From Oscillospiraceae bacterium (GTDB lineage Bacteria; Bacillota; Clostridia; Oscillospirales; Oscillospiraceae), in contig JAFRER010000007.1 in the NCBI GenBank assembly GCA_017434755.1, positions 1 through 64,000 on the forward strand: 64,000 nucleotides of DNA. The letters are read 5' to 3'. The position numbers were made by a program, and so were the translations under genes. Positions within the stretch are counted from its first letter, which is position 1. The number at the start of each line of letters is the position of its first letter. The notes under the pieces are model-generated. The model did no database searches, was not told where the DNA came from, and saw nothing but the letters and a program-made list of their open reading frames with translations. Positions 14,146 through 22,411 of this stretch are shown piece by piece.

Positions 14146-14817
14146 ATGGATCGGATCCCGCTTCGGAAACGGATTCTTCCCGGCTATACGCACGGCGAGG
14201 AGATCATGAATATGGTCACCCATATCGTCGGAGGGGCCATCAGCCTGCCGGTCCTCGTCATCGGGATCGTTCTTTCTGCAAAGCACCATAATCCATGGGC
14301 GGTCGTCAGCTGCTGCATCTACGGGGCGACCCTGCTCTGGCTTTATACGATGTCCAGCGTGTACCACGGGCTGGCAGACAACACCGGCAAACGCGTGCTG
14401 CAGGTGCTGGACCACTGCACGATCTACGCGCTGATTGCGGGGACCTACACGCCGATCCTGCTGGTGTCGATCCGGCCGGTGTATCCGGCCCTTGCATGGA
14501 CGGTCTTCGGCTGCGAGTGGGGTCTTGGCGCAGCCGCCGCCACGCTGACGGCCATCGACCTGAAAAAGTTCGGAAAGGTCTCGATGGCCTGCTATATCGC
14601 GATGGGCTGGCTGATCGTGATCGCGCTCGGGCCGACGATCAGAACGGTCGGCATGAGCGGATTTCTGTGGCTGCTTGCGGGCGGCATCGCCTATACCGCC
14701 GGTGCGGTCCTTTACGGGATCGGGAAGAAACGGCGCTACTTCCACAGCATCTTTCACCTTTTTGTTCTTCTGGGCAGCCTGCTGCAATCCGTCAGCATCC
14801 TGTTTTATGTTCTGTAG
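14146..14817 (+). CDS. Hemolysin III family (YqfA/PAQR-like) membrane protein
   Basis: The protein has 223 residues and about seven transmembrane helices. Family marks are EEIMNMVTHIVGG near residues 18-30, SSVYHGL (about 69-75), LDHCTIYALIAGTYTP (about 89-104) and HSIFHLFVLLGS near the C-terminus. The conserved His residues in the last motif and in SxxxH are those that bind zinc in PAQR proteins. The Bacillus cereus founder was named for hemolysis, but the physiological role in most bacteria is unknown. ATG at 14146 has GGAGG upstream at 9-base spacing. Confidence 0.9.
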   Translation: MDRIPLRKRILPGYTHGEEIMNMVTHIVGGAISLPVLVIGIVLSAKHHNPWAVVSCCIYGATLLWLYTMSSVYHGLADNTGKRVLQVLDHCTIYALIAGTYTPILLVSIRPVYPALAWTVFGCEWGLGAAAATLTAIDLKKFGKVSMACYIAMGWLIVIALGPTIRTVGMSGFLWLLAGGIAYTAGAVLYGIGKKRRYFHSIFHLFVLLGSLLQSVSILFYVL

Positions 14818-14963
14818 GAGATCTCCGGAGGACGAACAGGAGAAAACATTTCCGGAATTCCGGACCGTATGGTATAATCCATTCAGACAAAGCGGGATGT
14901 CCGCGATCCTGATGCGGCGCTTTTCAGAATGCGTGAAAGAACAAGCGGTGAGGAGAACAGGAA

Positions 14964-15632
14964 ATGAATCTGCTCTGTAAGATGACCGGCCACAAATGGG
15001 ACCGGTGCAAGTGTGTCCGCTGCGGCGAGACACGGGACGAAGGCCACGAATGGCTCGGCTGCAAATGCCTGATCTGCGGCAGGACACGGGATGAGGAACA
15101 CCGGTGGACCTATCCCGGAGGGAACACAAAACTCTGCGTCCGGAAATGCAGCCGCTGCGGCAAAACGGAGAAACGGCAGCACCGGATGGAGAATGTTCCC
15201 GGAAAGTGTTATGAGGAATGCGCGGAGTGCGGCTATAAGACCGCGCCGGTGCACAGCTGGGACGGCTGCAGGTGTACGGTGTGCGGCGAGCAGCGGGATC
15301 AGAACCACAGATGGGTCCGGAACGGATGCACGGAGACGTGCTCGATCTGCGGGAAAACGCGGACAGACGATTCCCTGCACGACTGGGTCCGGGAAGGCTG
15401 CACGGAGCGGTGCAGCGCCTGCGGAAAAGAACGGGAGGCCCATGACTACCAGTTCGTCCGGAAAGAGACGGAATACGGGACCGGAAAGTGCTCCACGGTG
15501 TACGCCAACGACGACTATGCGTGCAACTTCTGCAACACGCCCAACGCCTGCCTGAAATATCCCCAGACGGACAAGGACCTCTATAAATGCTCCCGATGCG
15601 GGAAAGAAAAATGGAATATCTACCGGCCGTAA
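14964..15632 (+). CDS. Cys-rich protein with about eight to nine CxxCG repeats
   Basis: The protein has 222 residues, with no signal peptide or membrane segment. It consists of repeats of roughly 20-25 residues with the pattern C.CxxCGxxRdexHxW.. (for example CKCVRCGETRDEGHEW, CKCLICGRTRDEEHRW, CRCTVCGEQRDQNHRW, CSICGKTRTDDSLHDW). Later units are degenerate, and the C-terminus has CNFCNTPNAC and CSRCGKEKWN. Each unit has the Cys pair and His expected of a small zinc site, so an elongated zinc-binding array is likely. Related CxxCG repeat proteins occur in gut Firmicutes without known function. It has its own AG-rich ribosome-binding site (GAGGAGAAC) and is followed by a strong terminator. Confidence 0.75.
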   Translation: MNLLCKMTGHKWDRCKCVRCGETRDEGHEWLGCKCLICGRTRDEEHRWTYPGGNTKLCVRKCSRCGKTEKRQHRMENVPGKCYEECAECGYKTAPVHSWDGCRCTVCGEQRDQNHRWVRNGCTETCSICGKTRTDDSLHDWVREGCTERCSACGKEREAHDYQFVRKETEYGTGKCSTVYANDDYACNFCNTPNACLKYPQTDKDLYKCSRCGKEKWNIYRP

Positions 15633-15648
15633 GAGGCAGAAGATAAAA

Positions 15649-15682
15649 AACAGGAACCGTGAAAACACGGTTCCTGTTCTTT
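15649..15682 (+). terminator. Bidirectional terminator between the Cys-rich and flavoprotein genes
   Basis: A perfect 13-bp stem AACAGGAACCGTG/CACGGTTCCTGTT with an AAAA loop is followed by TCTTTGTT on the plus strand and by TTTTTTATC on the minus strand, so it can serve both converging genes. Confidence 0.85.
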
Positions 15683-15697
15683 GTTCCGGGCAACCTG

Positions 15698-17284
15698 TCA
15701 TTTCCTATGCTTCCGGATCACGGCTTCGGCGCAGCGCATGCCGTCCACGGCGGCGGAGCTGATGCCGCCGGCATAACCGGCGCCCTCGCCGCAGGGATAA
15801 AGGCCCTTCAGCTCCGAAGAGAGGTCTTCTTCCCGGAGGATTCGCACGGGCGAGGAGGAGCGGGTCTCGGGCGCGGTGAGGACCGCGTCCGGCGCATCGA
15901 AGCCCCGGAGCTTTTTCCCCAGCTCGGGGATGGCATTGGCAAGGACGTAGGTGATTCGCTCGGGAAGCACACGGCGGAGTTCGCCCCAGGTGACGCCGGG
16001 ACGGTAGGACGGGGTGACCTTTCCGGGGCCCTCACTCGGCCGGTTCTCCAGAAAATCGCCGAGGAGCTGGGCGGGGGCGTGATAATTGCCGCCGCCGCAT
16101 GCGAAGGCACGCTGTTCGATCTCCCGCTGCCAGCGCATGCCGGCCAGGACACCCTCGCCGGGGAAGTCCTCGGTATGGAGCGTGACGAGGAGGGCGGAAT
16201 TGGCGTTGGCCCCATCGCGGGCGGAATTGCTCATGCCGTTGGTGACCACGCCGCCGCTCTCGGAGGCCGCGGCGATGACCTCGCCGCCGGGGCACATGCA
16301 GAAGGTATAGGCGCTGGTGCCGTCCGGCAGGCGGACGTTCAGGGAATAGTCCGCAGGAGGAAGATCAAGGTCCGGGTCGCCGTATTGGGCCGCGTCGATA
16401 TCGCACTGCCGGTGCTCGATGCGCACGCCCATGGAGAAGGGCTTGCGCTCCATGGCGATGCCGCTGCGGAAGAGCATTTCGAAGGTGTCCCGTGCGGAAT
16501 GGCCTATGGCAAGGATCAGGTCCTCACAGGGCAACTCATAGTCTCCTTCCGGGCCGCTCACTTTCAGACCACAGAGCCTGCTCTCCGAAGTGATCAGTCC
16601 GTCGAGCCGGGTATGGAAGCGGATCTCCCCGCCGAGGGAGAGGATCTCCTCCCGGAAGGAGCGGACCACATCGACGAGGATGTCCGTGCCCACATGGGGC
16701 TTGGCGTCATAGGTGACGCTCTCGGGGGCGCCGTGGGCATGGAACTGCTCCAGCACCCAGAAGAGCCGTTCGTCATTGATGCCGGTATTGAGCTTGCCGT
16801 CGGAAAAGGTGCCGGCGCCGCCCTCGCCGAACTGGACATTGGCTTTTTCGTCCAGGGGTCCGCCGCTGCGGAAGGCGTTCACGGCCTTTGTCCGCTCCTC
16901 CACGCAGGCGCCGCGCTCCAGCACGAGGGGCCGGGCACCGGCGCGGGCAAGCACCAGGGCAGCAAACATCCCCGCAGGGCCGAAGCCCGCGATGACCGGC
17001 CGCGGCGCGTCCTTCGGATATTCCGGTATGCGGTATTCTTTCTTCTGATACGCGCTTACGTCCTTGTGTTTCCGTTTCAGGATCTGCCTGTCGCCGCCCT
17101 TGATCTCCGCGGCGACGGAATACACATAATGTATATCGCCCTTTTTGCGGGCGTCCAGTGATTTTTTGAGGATCTTGAGCTCCGCGATGCGGGACGCGTC
17201 CGTTCCCGCCCTGGCAGCGGCAAGCTCCTTGAGCCTGCTCTCGTCCCCGCCGGGGTCCAGACGCAGATTTCTGATTTGGATCAT
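15698..17284 (-). CDS. FAD-dependent dehydrogenase (COG2509-type)
   Basis: The protein has 528 residues and is cytoplasmic. A short N-terminal ferredoxin-fold-like region (MIQIRNLRLDPG... KILKKSLDARKKGDIHYVYS) precedes the FAD-binding Rossmann motif VIAGFGPAGMFAALVLARAG (about 95-114). The sequence NVQFGEGGAGTFSDGKLNTG and the C-terminal YPCGEGAGYAGGISSAAVDG complete the flavin site. These are the marks of the uncharacterised COG2509 dehydrogenases common in Clostridia. The start at 17284 overlaps the stop of the upstream flavoprotein gene by 4 bases, so both are translated together. The natural substrate is unknown. Confidence 0.9.
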   Translation of the reverse strand: MIQIRNLRLDPGGDESRLKELAAARAGTDASRIAELKILKKSLDARKKGDIHYVYSVAAEIKGGDRQILKRKHKDVSAYQKKEYRIPEYPKDAPRPVIAGFGPAGMFAALVLARAGARPLVLERGACVEERTKAVNAFRSGGPLDEKANVQFGEGGAGTFSDGKLNTGINDERLFWVLEQFHAHGAPESVTYDAKPHVGTDILVDVVRSFREEILSLGGEIRFHTRLDGLITSESRLCGLKVSGPEGDYELPCEDLILAIGHSARDTFEMLFRSGIAMERKPFSMGVRIEHRQCDIDAAQYGDPDLDLPPADYSLNVRLPDGTSAYTFCMCPGGEVIAAASESGGVVTNGMSNSARDGANANSALLVTLHTEDFPGEGVLAGMRWQREIEQRAFACGGGNYHAPAQLLGDFLENRPSEGPGKVTPSYRPGVTWGELRRVLPERITYVLANAIPELGKKLRGFDAPDAVLTAPETRSSSPVRILREEDLSSELKGLYPCGEGAGYAGGISSAAVDGMRCAEAVIRKHRK

Positions 17285-18495
17285 CCGCCCAACCTCCCGG
17301 CAAGCCTTCCGCTGGCCCAGGCCCACTGCAGGTTGTAGCCGCCGCAGTCGCCGTCTATGTCGAGCACCTCGCCGCAGGCGAAGAGGCCGGGGACAATGCG
17401 GCTCTCCAGCGTACGCGGGTCGAACTCCTCTGTGCGGATGCCGCCGGCCGTGACCTGGGCGCTTTCAAAGCCTTCGGTGCCTTTTATCCGCAGGCGAAAG
17501 TCCTTTGCCACGGCCGCGGCGGAGGCAAGTTCCTCCTTCGAAAGCTCCGAAAGCTGCTTCTGCGAGCGCAGGCCGGCGTATTTCAGGAGCATCTTTCCGA
17601 GGCGGTTGTGGAGCATGCCCGTGAAGAGCTCCTCGGCCGGGATCGCACCGAAACGGGAAGCTTTTTCCTCCAGTTTTGCGAGCACGGTCTGCTCCGTATA
17701 GTCCGGGAGGAGATCGATTTGCGCCGCGGCGGGTTTTCCGCCGAGGGAGGAGACTGCCCGCGAGACCTCAAAGGTAACGGGGCCGGAGAGGCCCTTCTCC
17801 GTAAACTGCAGTTCTCCCCTGCTGACGGCGAGCTGCTTTCCCTCACAGGAAATTTTCAGCTCCGCATCCGCCCGCACGCCTTTGAGCGCCCGGGGATACT
17901 CGGGGTCCGTGGTGACCTGCACGAGGGCCGGCGCCAACGGGGTCCGCGTGTGGCCGAGGGAACGGAGCAGCTCATAGCCGTCGGAGACGCCGCCGAGCTT
18001 TCCGCCGGCAAGGCCGCCGCAGGCCACGATCACCTTATCCGCGAGAAAGCTCTGCTCCTCCGCGGCGAGGCGGAAGCGGTCCCCTTCCCGGCGGACGGAC
18101 CGGACCGGGCAGGCGGCCAGCAGTTCCACGCCGGCGCAGAGGCAGGCGAAGCGCAGGACATCCACCACGCTGTTGGCGGAATCGGAAAGCGGATAGACCC
18201 GGCCCGAGGGCTCCCGGACCGTAAGCAGGCCGAGAGAGCCGAAGAAGGCCAGCGCCTTTTCCGGGGGAAAGGCCTCCAGCGCGAAGGAGGCGAAGGAGGG
18301 ATCGGCCCCGTGGTAGTTCTGTATCGTCAGTTCCGTATTGCTGAGGTTGCAGCGGCCGTTGCCCGTGGCCATCAGTTTCCGGCCGGCCCGCTGCTGCCGC
18401 TCGAAGAGCAGCACCCTGTTCTCTTTGTTCTCCGCGGCGGTAAGGGCCGCCATCATTCCCGAGGCGCCCGCGCCGATCACCGCAACTGTTCTCAT
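17281..18495 (-). CDS. HI0933-like flavoprotein (BaiN/YhiN family)
   Basis: The protein has 404 residues and is an FAD-dependent oxidoreductase. The dinucleotide motif VAVIGAGASGMMAALTAAEN is at about 4-23, with LMATGNGRCNLSN (about 42-54), the family insert ending ELQFTEKGLSGPVTFEVSR, and the C-terminal GLFACGEVLDIDGDCGGYNLQWAWASG. One clostridial family member, BaiN, has been linked to bile-acid metabolism, but most members are uncharacterised, so that role should not be assumed here. MRTVAVIGAG at 18495 is the start; the longer frame to 18564 adds a non-family leader. It is the first gene of a two-flavoprotein operon. Confidence 0.9.
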   Translation of the reverse strand: MRTVAVIGAGASGMMAALTAAENKENRVLLFERQQRAGRKLMATGNGRCNLSNTELTIQNYHGADPSFASFALEAFPPEKALAFFGSLGLLTVREPSGRVYPLSDSANSVVDVLRFACLCAGVELLAACPVRSVRREGDRFRLAAEEQSFLADKVIVACGGLAGGKLGGVSDGYELLRSLGHTRTPLAPALVQVTTDPEYPRALKGVRADAELKISCEGKQLAVSRGELQFTEKGLSGPVTFEVSRAVSSLGGKPAAAQIDLLPDYTEQTVLAKLEEKASRFGAIPAEELFTGMLHNRLGKMLLKYAGLRSQKQLSELSKEELASAAAVAKDFRLRIKGTEGFESAQVTAGGIRTEEFDPRTLESRIVPGLFACGEVLDIDGDCGGYNLQWAWASGRLAGRLGG

Positions 18496-18652
18496 AGTTT
18501 TTCCGCTCCGCGATTTTTTAAAAACTTGTAAAATGATTATAGCAACAGGCGGGTTTTTCGGCAAGGGGCGCGGTTTAAGTTGAATTTAAAGTAATTATGG
18601 TTTATTATAGTCATACTTTTCCGCCGAGAGCGGAAGAATTGAGGGAACCCGA

Positions 18653-20116
18653 ATGAAGAAATTCCTTTCCATATGCATCATCGCCGTCCTGCTGGCCACG
18701 CTGTTCGCCGGCTGCGGCTCCGCATCCACATCCGCCGGCACGGAGATCGAATCCGTATCCGCGCCGCCGGCGATCGAACTGACCGGCAACTCCGCGAAGT
18801 ATTCCGGGAAGGGCGTTGTGATCAACAAGAACGTGATCACCATCAACGCCGAGGGAGACTATCACCTGACCGGGAAGCTGGACGACGGGCAGATCGTGAT
18901 CAACACCGGCGATACCGCCGGGACCGTATACCTCTATCTGGAGAACGCCGATATCACCTGCCTCACCGCACCGGCCATCTATGTGCTGCAGGCGGAGAAG
19001 CTCCATATCGTTCTGCCGGATGGCACCAGCAACCGGATCGTCTCCGGCACCGAGGCAGACATGGAGGCCCATGACGAGAACGCCAACGGCGGGGCCATCT
19101 TCGCCGAGGACGACGTGGACTTCGAAGGGGTAGGCTCCCTGGAGATCTATGGCTATATCAACAACGGCGTCACCTGCAAGGACGACCTGAAGATCGAGGG
19201 CGGAAACATCAGCATCACGGCCGCGAACAACGGGCTGAGGGGCTCGGAGAGCGTGACCGTGGAGGCCGGAAGCGTTTCGATCACCTGCGGGAACGACGGC
19301 ATCAAGTCCACCTCCCAGAACAAGGACGGCAAGGGCTTTGTCCAGATCGACGGGGGCAGCGTTTCCATCAACTCCAAGGGAGACGGGATCTCCGCGGAGA
19401 CGGAGCTTGTCATCACGGGCGGCACGCTGACCGTGAACACCACGGGAGATTCTCTCTCCGAAAGCTGCAAGGCCATCAAGGCCAACAACACCGTCACCAT
19501 CAGCGGCGGAACGCTGGACCTTTCCTCCGATGACAACGCCATCAGCTCCAACGAGGCCGTGCTCATCAGCGGGGCAGAGATCAAGGCCGTGTCCGCCTCC
19601 CGCAAGGGGATCCACGCCGACGAGCTGATCCGCATCTCCGGCGGAACGCTGAACGTCTCCGCCACGGAGGACGGCATCCAGACCAAGGGCGACGTGGACA
19701 TCAGCGGCGGGACGATCACCGTTTCCTCCGGCGAGGACTGCATCAAGGCAGGCGACAAGAACGACAGCGGCTCGGCGGCCGGCAACGTGACCGTATCGGG
19801 CGGTGAACTGCTCCTGAGCGCGGCAGGGGACCCGATAGAGGCCAAGAAGGACCTGACCGTCACCGGAGGCTCGGTCTTCGGCGCGGGCTCGCCCAAGAAC
19901 CCGAAGGCACCGGAATCCGGATCCCAAAGCTACCTTGCGGTCAACTACAGGGGTCACGCAGGTGACCTGCTGACCGTGTTCGGCGAGGGCGTGGAGAGCA
20001 GCCTGGAAGTCAGCCATGACTACAGCTATGTGCTGTTTACAAGCTCCGGGCTTTCCGCCGGATCGACCTATAAGCTCGGCACCGCCGACAGCAGCACGGA
20101 CGTGACTGCAAAGTGA
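18653..20116 (+). CDS. Lipoprotein with Cthe_2159-like right-handed beta-helix (carbohydrate-binding)
   Basis: The protein has 487 residues. A lipoprotein signal peptide ends LLATLFAGC with Cys21 as the lipidation site, so it is anchored outside the cell membrane. The body consists of many short repeats of the form xxISGGTLxVxSxxDGIxxxG, which make a parallel beta-helix. This matches the Cthe_2159 / DUF4353 family, whose Clostridium thermocellum founder binds cellulose and acidic polysaccharides and calcium. Catalytic activity is unproven. It is monocistronic or is followed by the membrane gene 49 bases downstream. Confidence 0.85.
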   Translation: MKKFLSICIIAVLLATLFAGCGSASTSAGTEIESVSAPPAIELTGNSAKYSGKGVVINKNVITINAEGDYHLTGKLDDGQIVINTGDTAGTVYLYLENADITCLTAPAIYVLQAEKLHIVLPDGTSNRIVSGTEADMEAHDENANGGAIFAEDDVDFEGVGSLEIYGYINNGVTCKDDLKIEGGNISITAANNGLRGSESVTVEAGSVSITCGNDGIKSTSQNKDGKGFVQIDGGSVSINSKGDGISAETELVITGGTLTVNTTGDSLSESCKAIKANNTVTISGGTLDLSSDDNAISSNEAVLISGAEIKAVSASRKGIHADELIRISGGTLNVSATEDGIQTKGDVDISGGTITVSSGEDCIKAGDKNDSGSAAGNVTVSGGELLLSAAGDPIEAKKDLTVTGGSVFGAGSPKNPKAPESGSQSYLAVNYRGHAGDLLTVFGEGVESSLEVSHDYSYVLFTSSGLSAGSTYKLGTADSSTDVTAK

Positions 20117-20165
20117 GCCGCGTCCGGGCACCTTTGTCTTAATCTTTTAAAAGGAGATCTTTCCC

Positions 20166-21002
20166 ATGCTTTCCAAGCTGCAGATGAGAGCCCTCGAGAC
20201 CTGCTGCTATGTGGTGGGCGCCGGCGCATTCGGCGTGTTTATCCGCTGGCTGCACAACGTTGCCGGCACCAACGAGGAAAAACTGTATAACTCATCCCTG
20301 TGGTCCTACCTGGTGCCGCTGGTGATCATCATCGGCGCGTTCGTGTTCGTCGGGATGGTGCGGAAGATCGCCAAGGACCGGCTGTATGTGGATGAGGACG
20401 TCTGCACTGCCCTGAAAAACACCGGCAAGATCTATGCGGCGATACGGATCGCCATAGGCGTGATCATGGCCGGAGGCTCCGCGCTCCTGATCGCCCAGTG
20501 CGAACTGGACAAGGCGGCGACTCTTCTGCGGGTTGTGGGCGCCATGGGCTTTGTCACAGGGGTATCGTTCCCGTTCATGATGAAGTGGTATAATGATCCG
20601 GAACGCCGGGTCGGGCTGATGTATCTGTTCTCCATTCTGCCCGTGTTCCTGTTTTCCGTATGGCTCGTTGCCACCTACAAGCAGAACGACATCAACGGGG
20701 TGGTGTGGCAGTATGCCGTGGAGATCATTGCCGTATGCGCCTCCATCTGTGCGTTTTTCCGGGTGGCAGGGTTTTCCTTCTACTCCGCGAAGCCGCAGCG
20801 CATCCTCTTCTCCTCTTTCTTTGCCGCGTTCCTCCTCATCGTCACCCTCGCCGACGAGCGGTATCTCGGTCAGCAGGCCATGATCATCGGCTCTGCCTGC
20901 ATGCTTCTCTACTATGACTGGGTGCTGATCGTGAACATGCAGCAGAAGGAAAAACCGCTGTCTTATCAGCCGCGGGACGGCTTTGACCATCTTTATAACT
21001 AA
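20166..21002 (+). CDS. Polytopic membrane protein, unknown family
   Basis: The protein has 278 residues with about seven hydrophobic segments: near 15-28, 46-64, 91-110, 118-135, 148-166, 179-203 and 214-232, plus a possible eighth at 240-255. The N-terminus MLSKLQMRALETCCYVVGAGAFGVF and the tail QPRDGFDHLYN are not signatures I can name. Similar lengths and layouts occur among hypothetical membrane proteins of Oscillospiraceae. AAAGGAGATC precedes the ATG, and a strong terminator follows. I do not recognise a transporter or enzyme motif. Confidence 0.7.
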   Translation: MLSKLQMRALETCCYVVGAGAFGVFIRWLHNVAGTNEEKLYNSSLWSYLVPLVIIIGAFVFVGMVRKIAKDRLYVDEDVCTALKNTGKIYAAIRIAIGVIMAGGSALLIAQCELDKAATLLRVVGAMGFVTGVSFPFMMKWYNDPERRVGLMYLFSILPVFLFSVWLVATYKQNDINGVVWQYAVEIIAVCASICAFFRVAGFSFYSAKPQRILFSSFFAAFLLIVTLADERYLGQQAMIIGSACMLLYYDWVLIVNMQQKEKPLSYQPRDGFDHLYN

Positions 21003-21028
21003 AACATAATTCGAAACAGAAAGATCAT

Positions 21029-21062
21029 GCCGTACCGCCGGATCCGGCGGTACGGCTTTTTA
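21029..21062 (+). terminator. Terminator after the membrane-protein gene
   Basis: A perfect 12-bp stem GCCGTACCGCCG/CGGCGGTACGGC with a GATC loop is followed by TTTTTAT. Confidence 0.9.
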
Positions 21063-21100
21063 TGCCTGTCTCGCTGCGGCGAGGGACAAGCAACACCAGT

Positions 21101-21210
21101 GACACCTCATCCGTCAGCTTCGCTGACACCTTCTCCTCAAGGAGAAGGCTTGCAGGGTGCGACACCTCATCCGTCAGCTTCGCTGACACCTTCCCCTCAA
21201 GGGGAAGGCT
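21101..21210 (+). repeat. Two tandem copies of a dispersed hairpin repeat
   Basis: Units at 21101-21150 and 21161-21210 (period 60) both read GACACCTCATCCGTCAGCTT then CGCTGACACCTTC(T/C)CCTCAAGG(A/G)GAAGGCT. Each makes two hairpins: GTCAGC/GCTGAC and CCTTCYCC/GGRGAAGG, with the variable bases compensating. I recall this sequence type as a common dispersed element in Faecalibacterium and relatives. It lies between a terminator and the rpsF promoter. Confidence 0.85.
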
Positions 21211-21228
21211 ACTTATGCGAGAAAAGGC

Positions 21229-21256
21229 TTGACAAGAAGGCGAAAACAGATATAAT
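21229..21256 (+). promoter_or_regulatory. Promoter of rpsF-ssb-rpsR
   Basis: A perfect TTGACA (21229-21234) and TATAAT (21251-21256) with 16-base spacing, about 80 bases before rpsF. Confidence 0.85.
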
Positions 21257-21261
21257 TATTA

Positions 21262-21325
21262 GGCCTGTCCTCAGAGACGGGATAATCCTTGCTCCCGCCC
21301 AGAGCGGGGGCCAACAGACCAGAAG
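21262..21325 (+). promoter_or_regulatory. rpsF leader with hairpin, possible S6:S18 binding site
   Basis: The transcript leader contains GCTCCCGC paired with GCGGGGGC (about 21290-21311). In many bacteria the S6:S18 complex represses this operon through a leader hairpin with a conserved CCG bulge. I cannot show the full consensus here, so the call is tentative. Confidence 0.3.
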
Positions 21326-21336
21326 GAGGTGCAACC

Positions 21337-21633
21337 ATGGCAAAAGCAAGCGAAAAATACGAGGCAATGTATATCATCAACCCCAACCTCACGGAGGAGG
21401 AGACCGCAGCGGTTGTTGAGAAGTTCAAGGCACTTGTTGAAGCTAATGGTACGCTTGATGAATTGGAGGAGATGGGTAAGCGCAAGCTCGCTTACGAGAT
21501 CAACTACATTTCTGAAGGCTACTATGTGCTGATGAAGTTCACGAGCGGCCCCGAGTTCCCCGCAGAACTCGACCGTGTCCTCGGTATCACAGACGGCATC
21601 ATGCGTCGCCTGATCACCATGCGCGCGGAGTAA
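21337..21633 (+). CDS. rpsF: 30S ribosomal protein S6
   Basis: The 98-residue S6 binds the central domain of 16S rRNA with S18. The sequence KYEAMYIINPNLTEEE and the core EEMGKRKLAYEINYISEGYYVLMKF are standard; the C-terminus ends with the RRLITMRAE strand. The start MAKASEKYEAM at 21337 has AAGGAGG 8 bases upstream; a frame opening at 21289 lies in the leader and is not used. It is the first gene of rpsF-ssb-rpsR. Confidence 0.97.
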   Translation: MAKASEKYEAMYIINPNLTEEETAAVVEKFKALVEANGTLDELEEMGKRKLAYEINYISEGYYVLMKFTSGPEFPAELDRVLGITDGIMRRLITMRAE

Positions 21634-21645
21634 AGGAGAGACAGG

Positions 21646-22095
21646 ATGCTCAATCATATCGTTATTATGGGCCGCCTGGTCCGTGATCCCGAACTGCGTT
21701 ACACGCAGAGCAACACGCCCGTTACTTCGTTCACGCTCGCGGTGGACCGCGATTTCGGCAAGACCGATTCCGGCGACAAGCAGACCGATTTCATCGACTG
21801 CGTCGCATGGAGGAGCACTGCCGAGTACATCAACAAGTATTTCACCAAAGGCCGCATGGCAGTCGTCAGCGGCAGACTGCAGCTTCGCGAATGGGTGGAC
21901 AAGAACGAGAACAAGCGCAGAAACGCTGAAATCGTTGTTGACAACATCTATTTCGGCGACAGCCGCCGTGACGGTGAGAATCACCCCGCCTCTTCCCAGT
22001 CCGCTTCCGGCGGATTCGACTTCGGCCCCGGCCGTTCGGCCGACACGCCGAGTCCCTTCGAGGAGCTTGAGGACGACGGTGAACTCCCGTTCTGA
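21646..22095 (+). CDS. ssb: Single-stranded DNA-binding protein
   Basis: The 149-residue SSB coats single-stranded DNA in replication and repair as a homotetramer. The OB-fold starts MLNHIVIMGRLVRDPELRYTQ and contains FTLAVDRDFG and DFIDCVAWRSTAEYI (about residues 1-105). A glycine/serine-rich linker follows, and the acidic tip EELEDDGELPF is the protein-interaction tail. It lies 12 bases after rpsF, between the two ribosomal genes, the usual Firmicutes arrangement. Confidence 0.97.
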   Translation: MLNHIVIMGRLVRDPELRYTQSNTPVTSFTLAVDRDFGKTDSGDKQTDFIDCVAWRSTAEYINKYFTKGRMAVVSGRLQLREWVDKNENKRRNAEIVVDNIYFGDSRRDGENHPASSQSASGGFDFGPGRSADTPSPFEELEDDGELPF

Positions 22096-22121
22096 TCTAT
22101 TAAATACAGGAGGATAAAGCA

Positions 22122-22361
22122 ATGCCTTTCGATAAGAACAACCCCAAAGCGCGCAAACGCAGAAAAGTATGTCAGTTTTGCGAGCAGAAGGCCACTTTCG
22201 TCGACTACAAGGACACCGCAACGCTCCGTCATTATCTCTCTGAGCGCGGCAAGATCCTTCCCCGTCGCACCACCGGCGCATGCGCCATGCATCAGCGTCA
22301 GGTGACCGAGGCCATCAAACGGGCACGTCAGGTCGCTCTGCTTCCCTACGTCATCGACTGA
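22122..22361 (+). CDS. rpsR: 30S ribosomal protein S18
   Basis: The 79-residue S18 is the partner of S6 on 16S rRNA. The N-terminal [23 protein letters not shown] retains the CxxC zinc-ribbon-like pair, so this is the Cys-containing (C+) form. The conserved core [25 protein letters not shown] follows. AGGAGG lies 8 bases upstream, and a strong terminator ends the operon. Confidence 0.97.
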   Translation: MPFDKNNPKARKRRKVCQFCEQKATFVDYKDTATLRHYLSERGKILPRRTTGACAMHQRQVTEAIKRARQVALLPYVID

Positions 22362-22373
22362 TCACCAAAAAAC

Positions 22374-22411
22374 AAAAAACGGACAGTGTTTGAAAGCACT
22401 GTCCGTTTTTG
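22374..22411 (+). terminator. Bidirectional terminator between rpsR and birA
   Basis: The stem ACGGACAGTG/CACTGTCCGT (22379-22388 with 22397-22406) is flanked by A5 on the left and T5 on the right, so it can end transcription from both sides. Confidence 0.9.

Noticed and set aside
18611-20131. 506-codon minus-strand frame opposite the beta-helix lipoprotein
   Set aside because: Repetitive Gly/Asp/Val-rich shadow of a repetitive gene; no start signal.
21101-21210. CRISPR-like array
   Set aside because: Only two units, the repeats themselves contain hairpins and differ inside the stem, the 10-base spacer is too short, and no cas gene is nearby.
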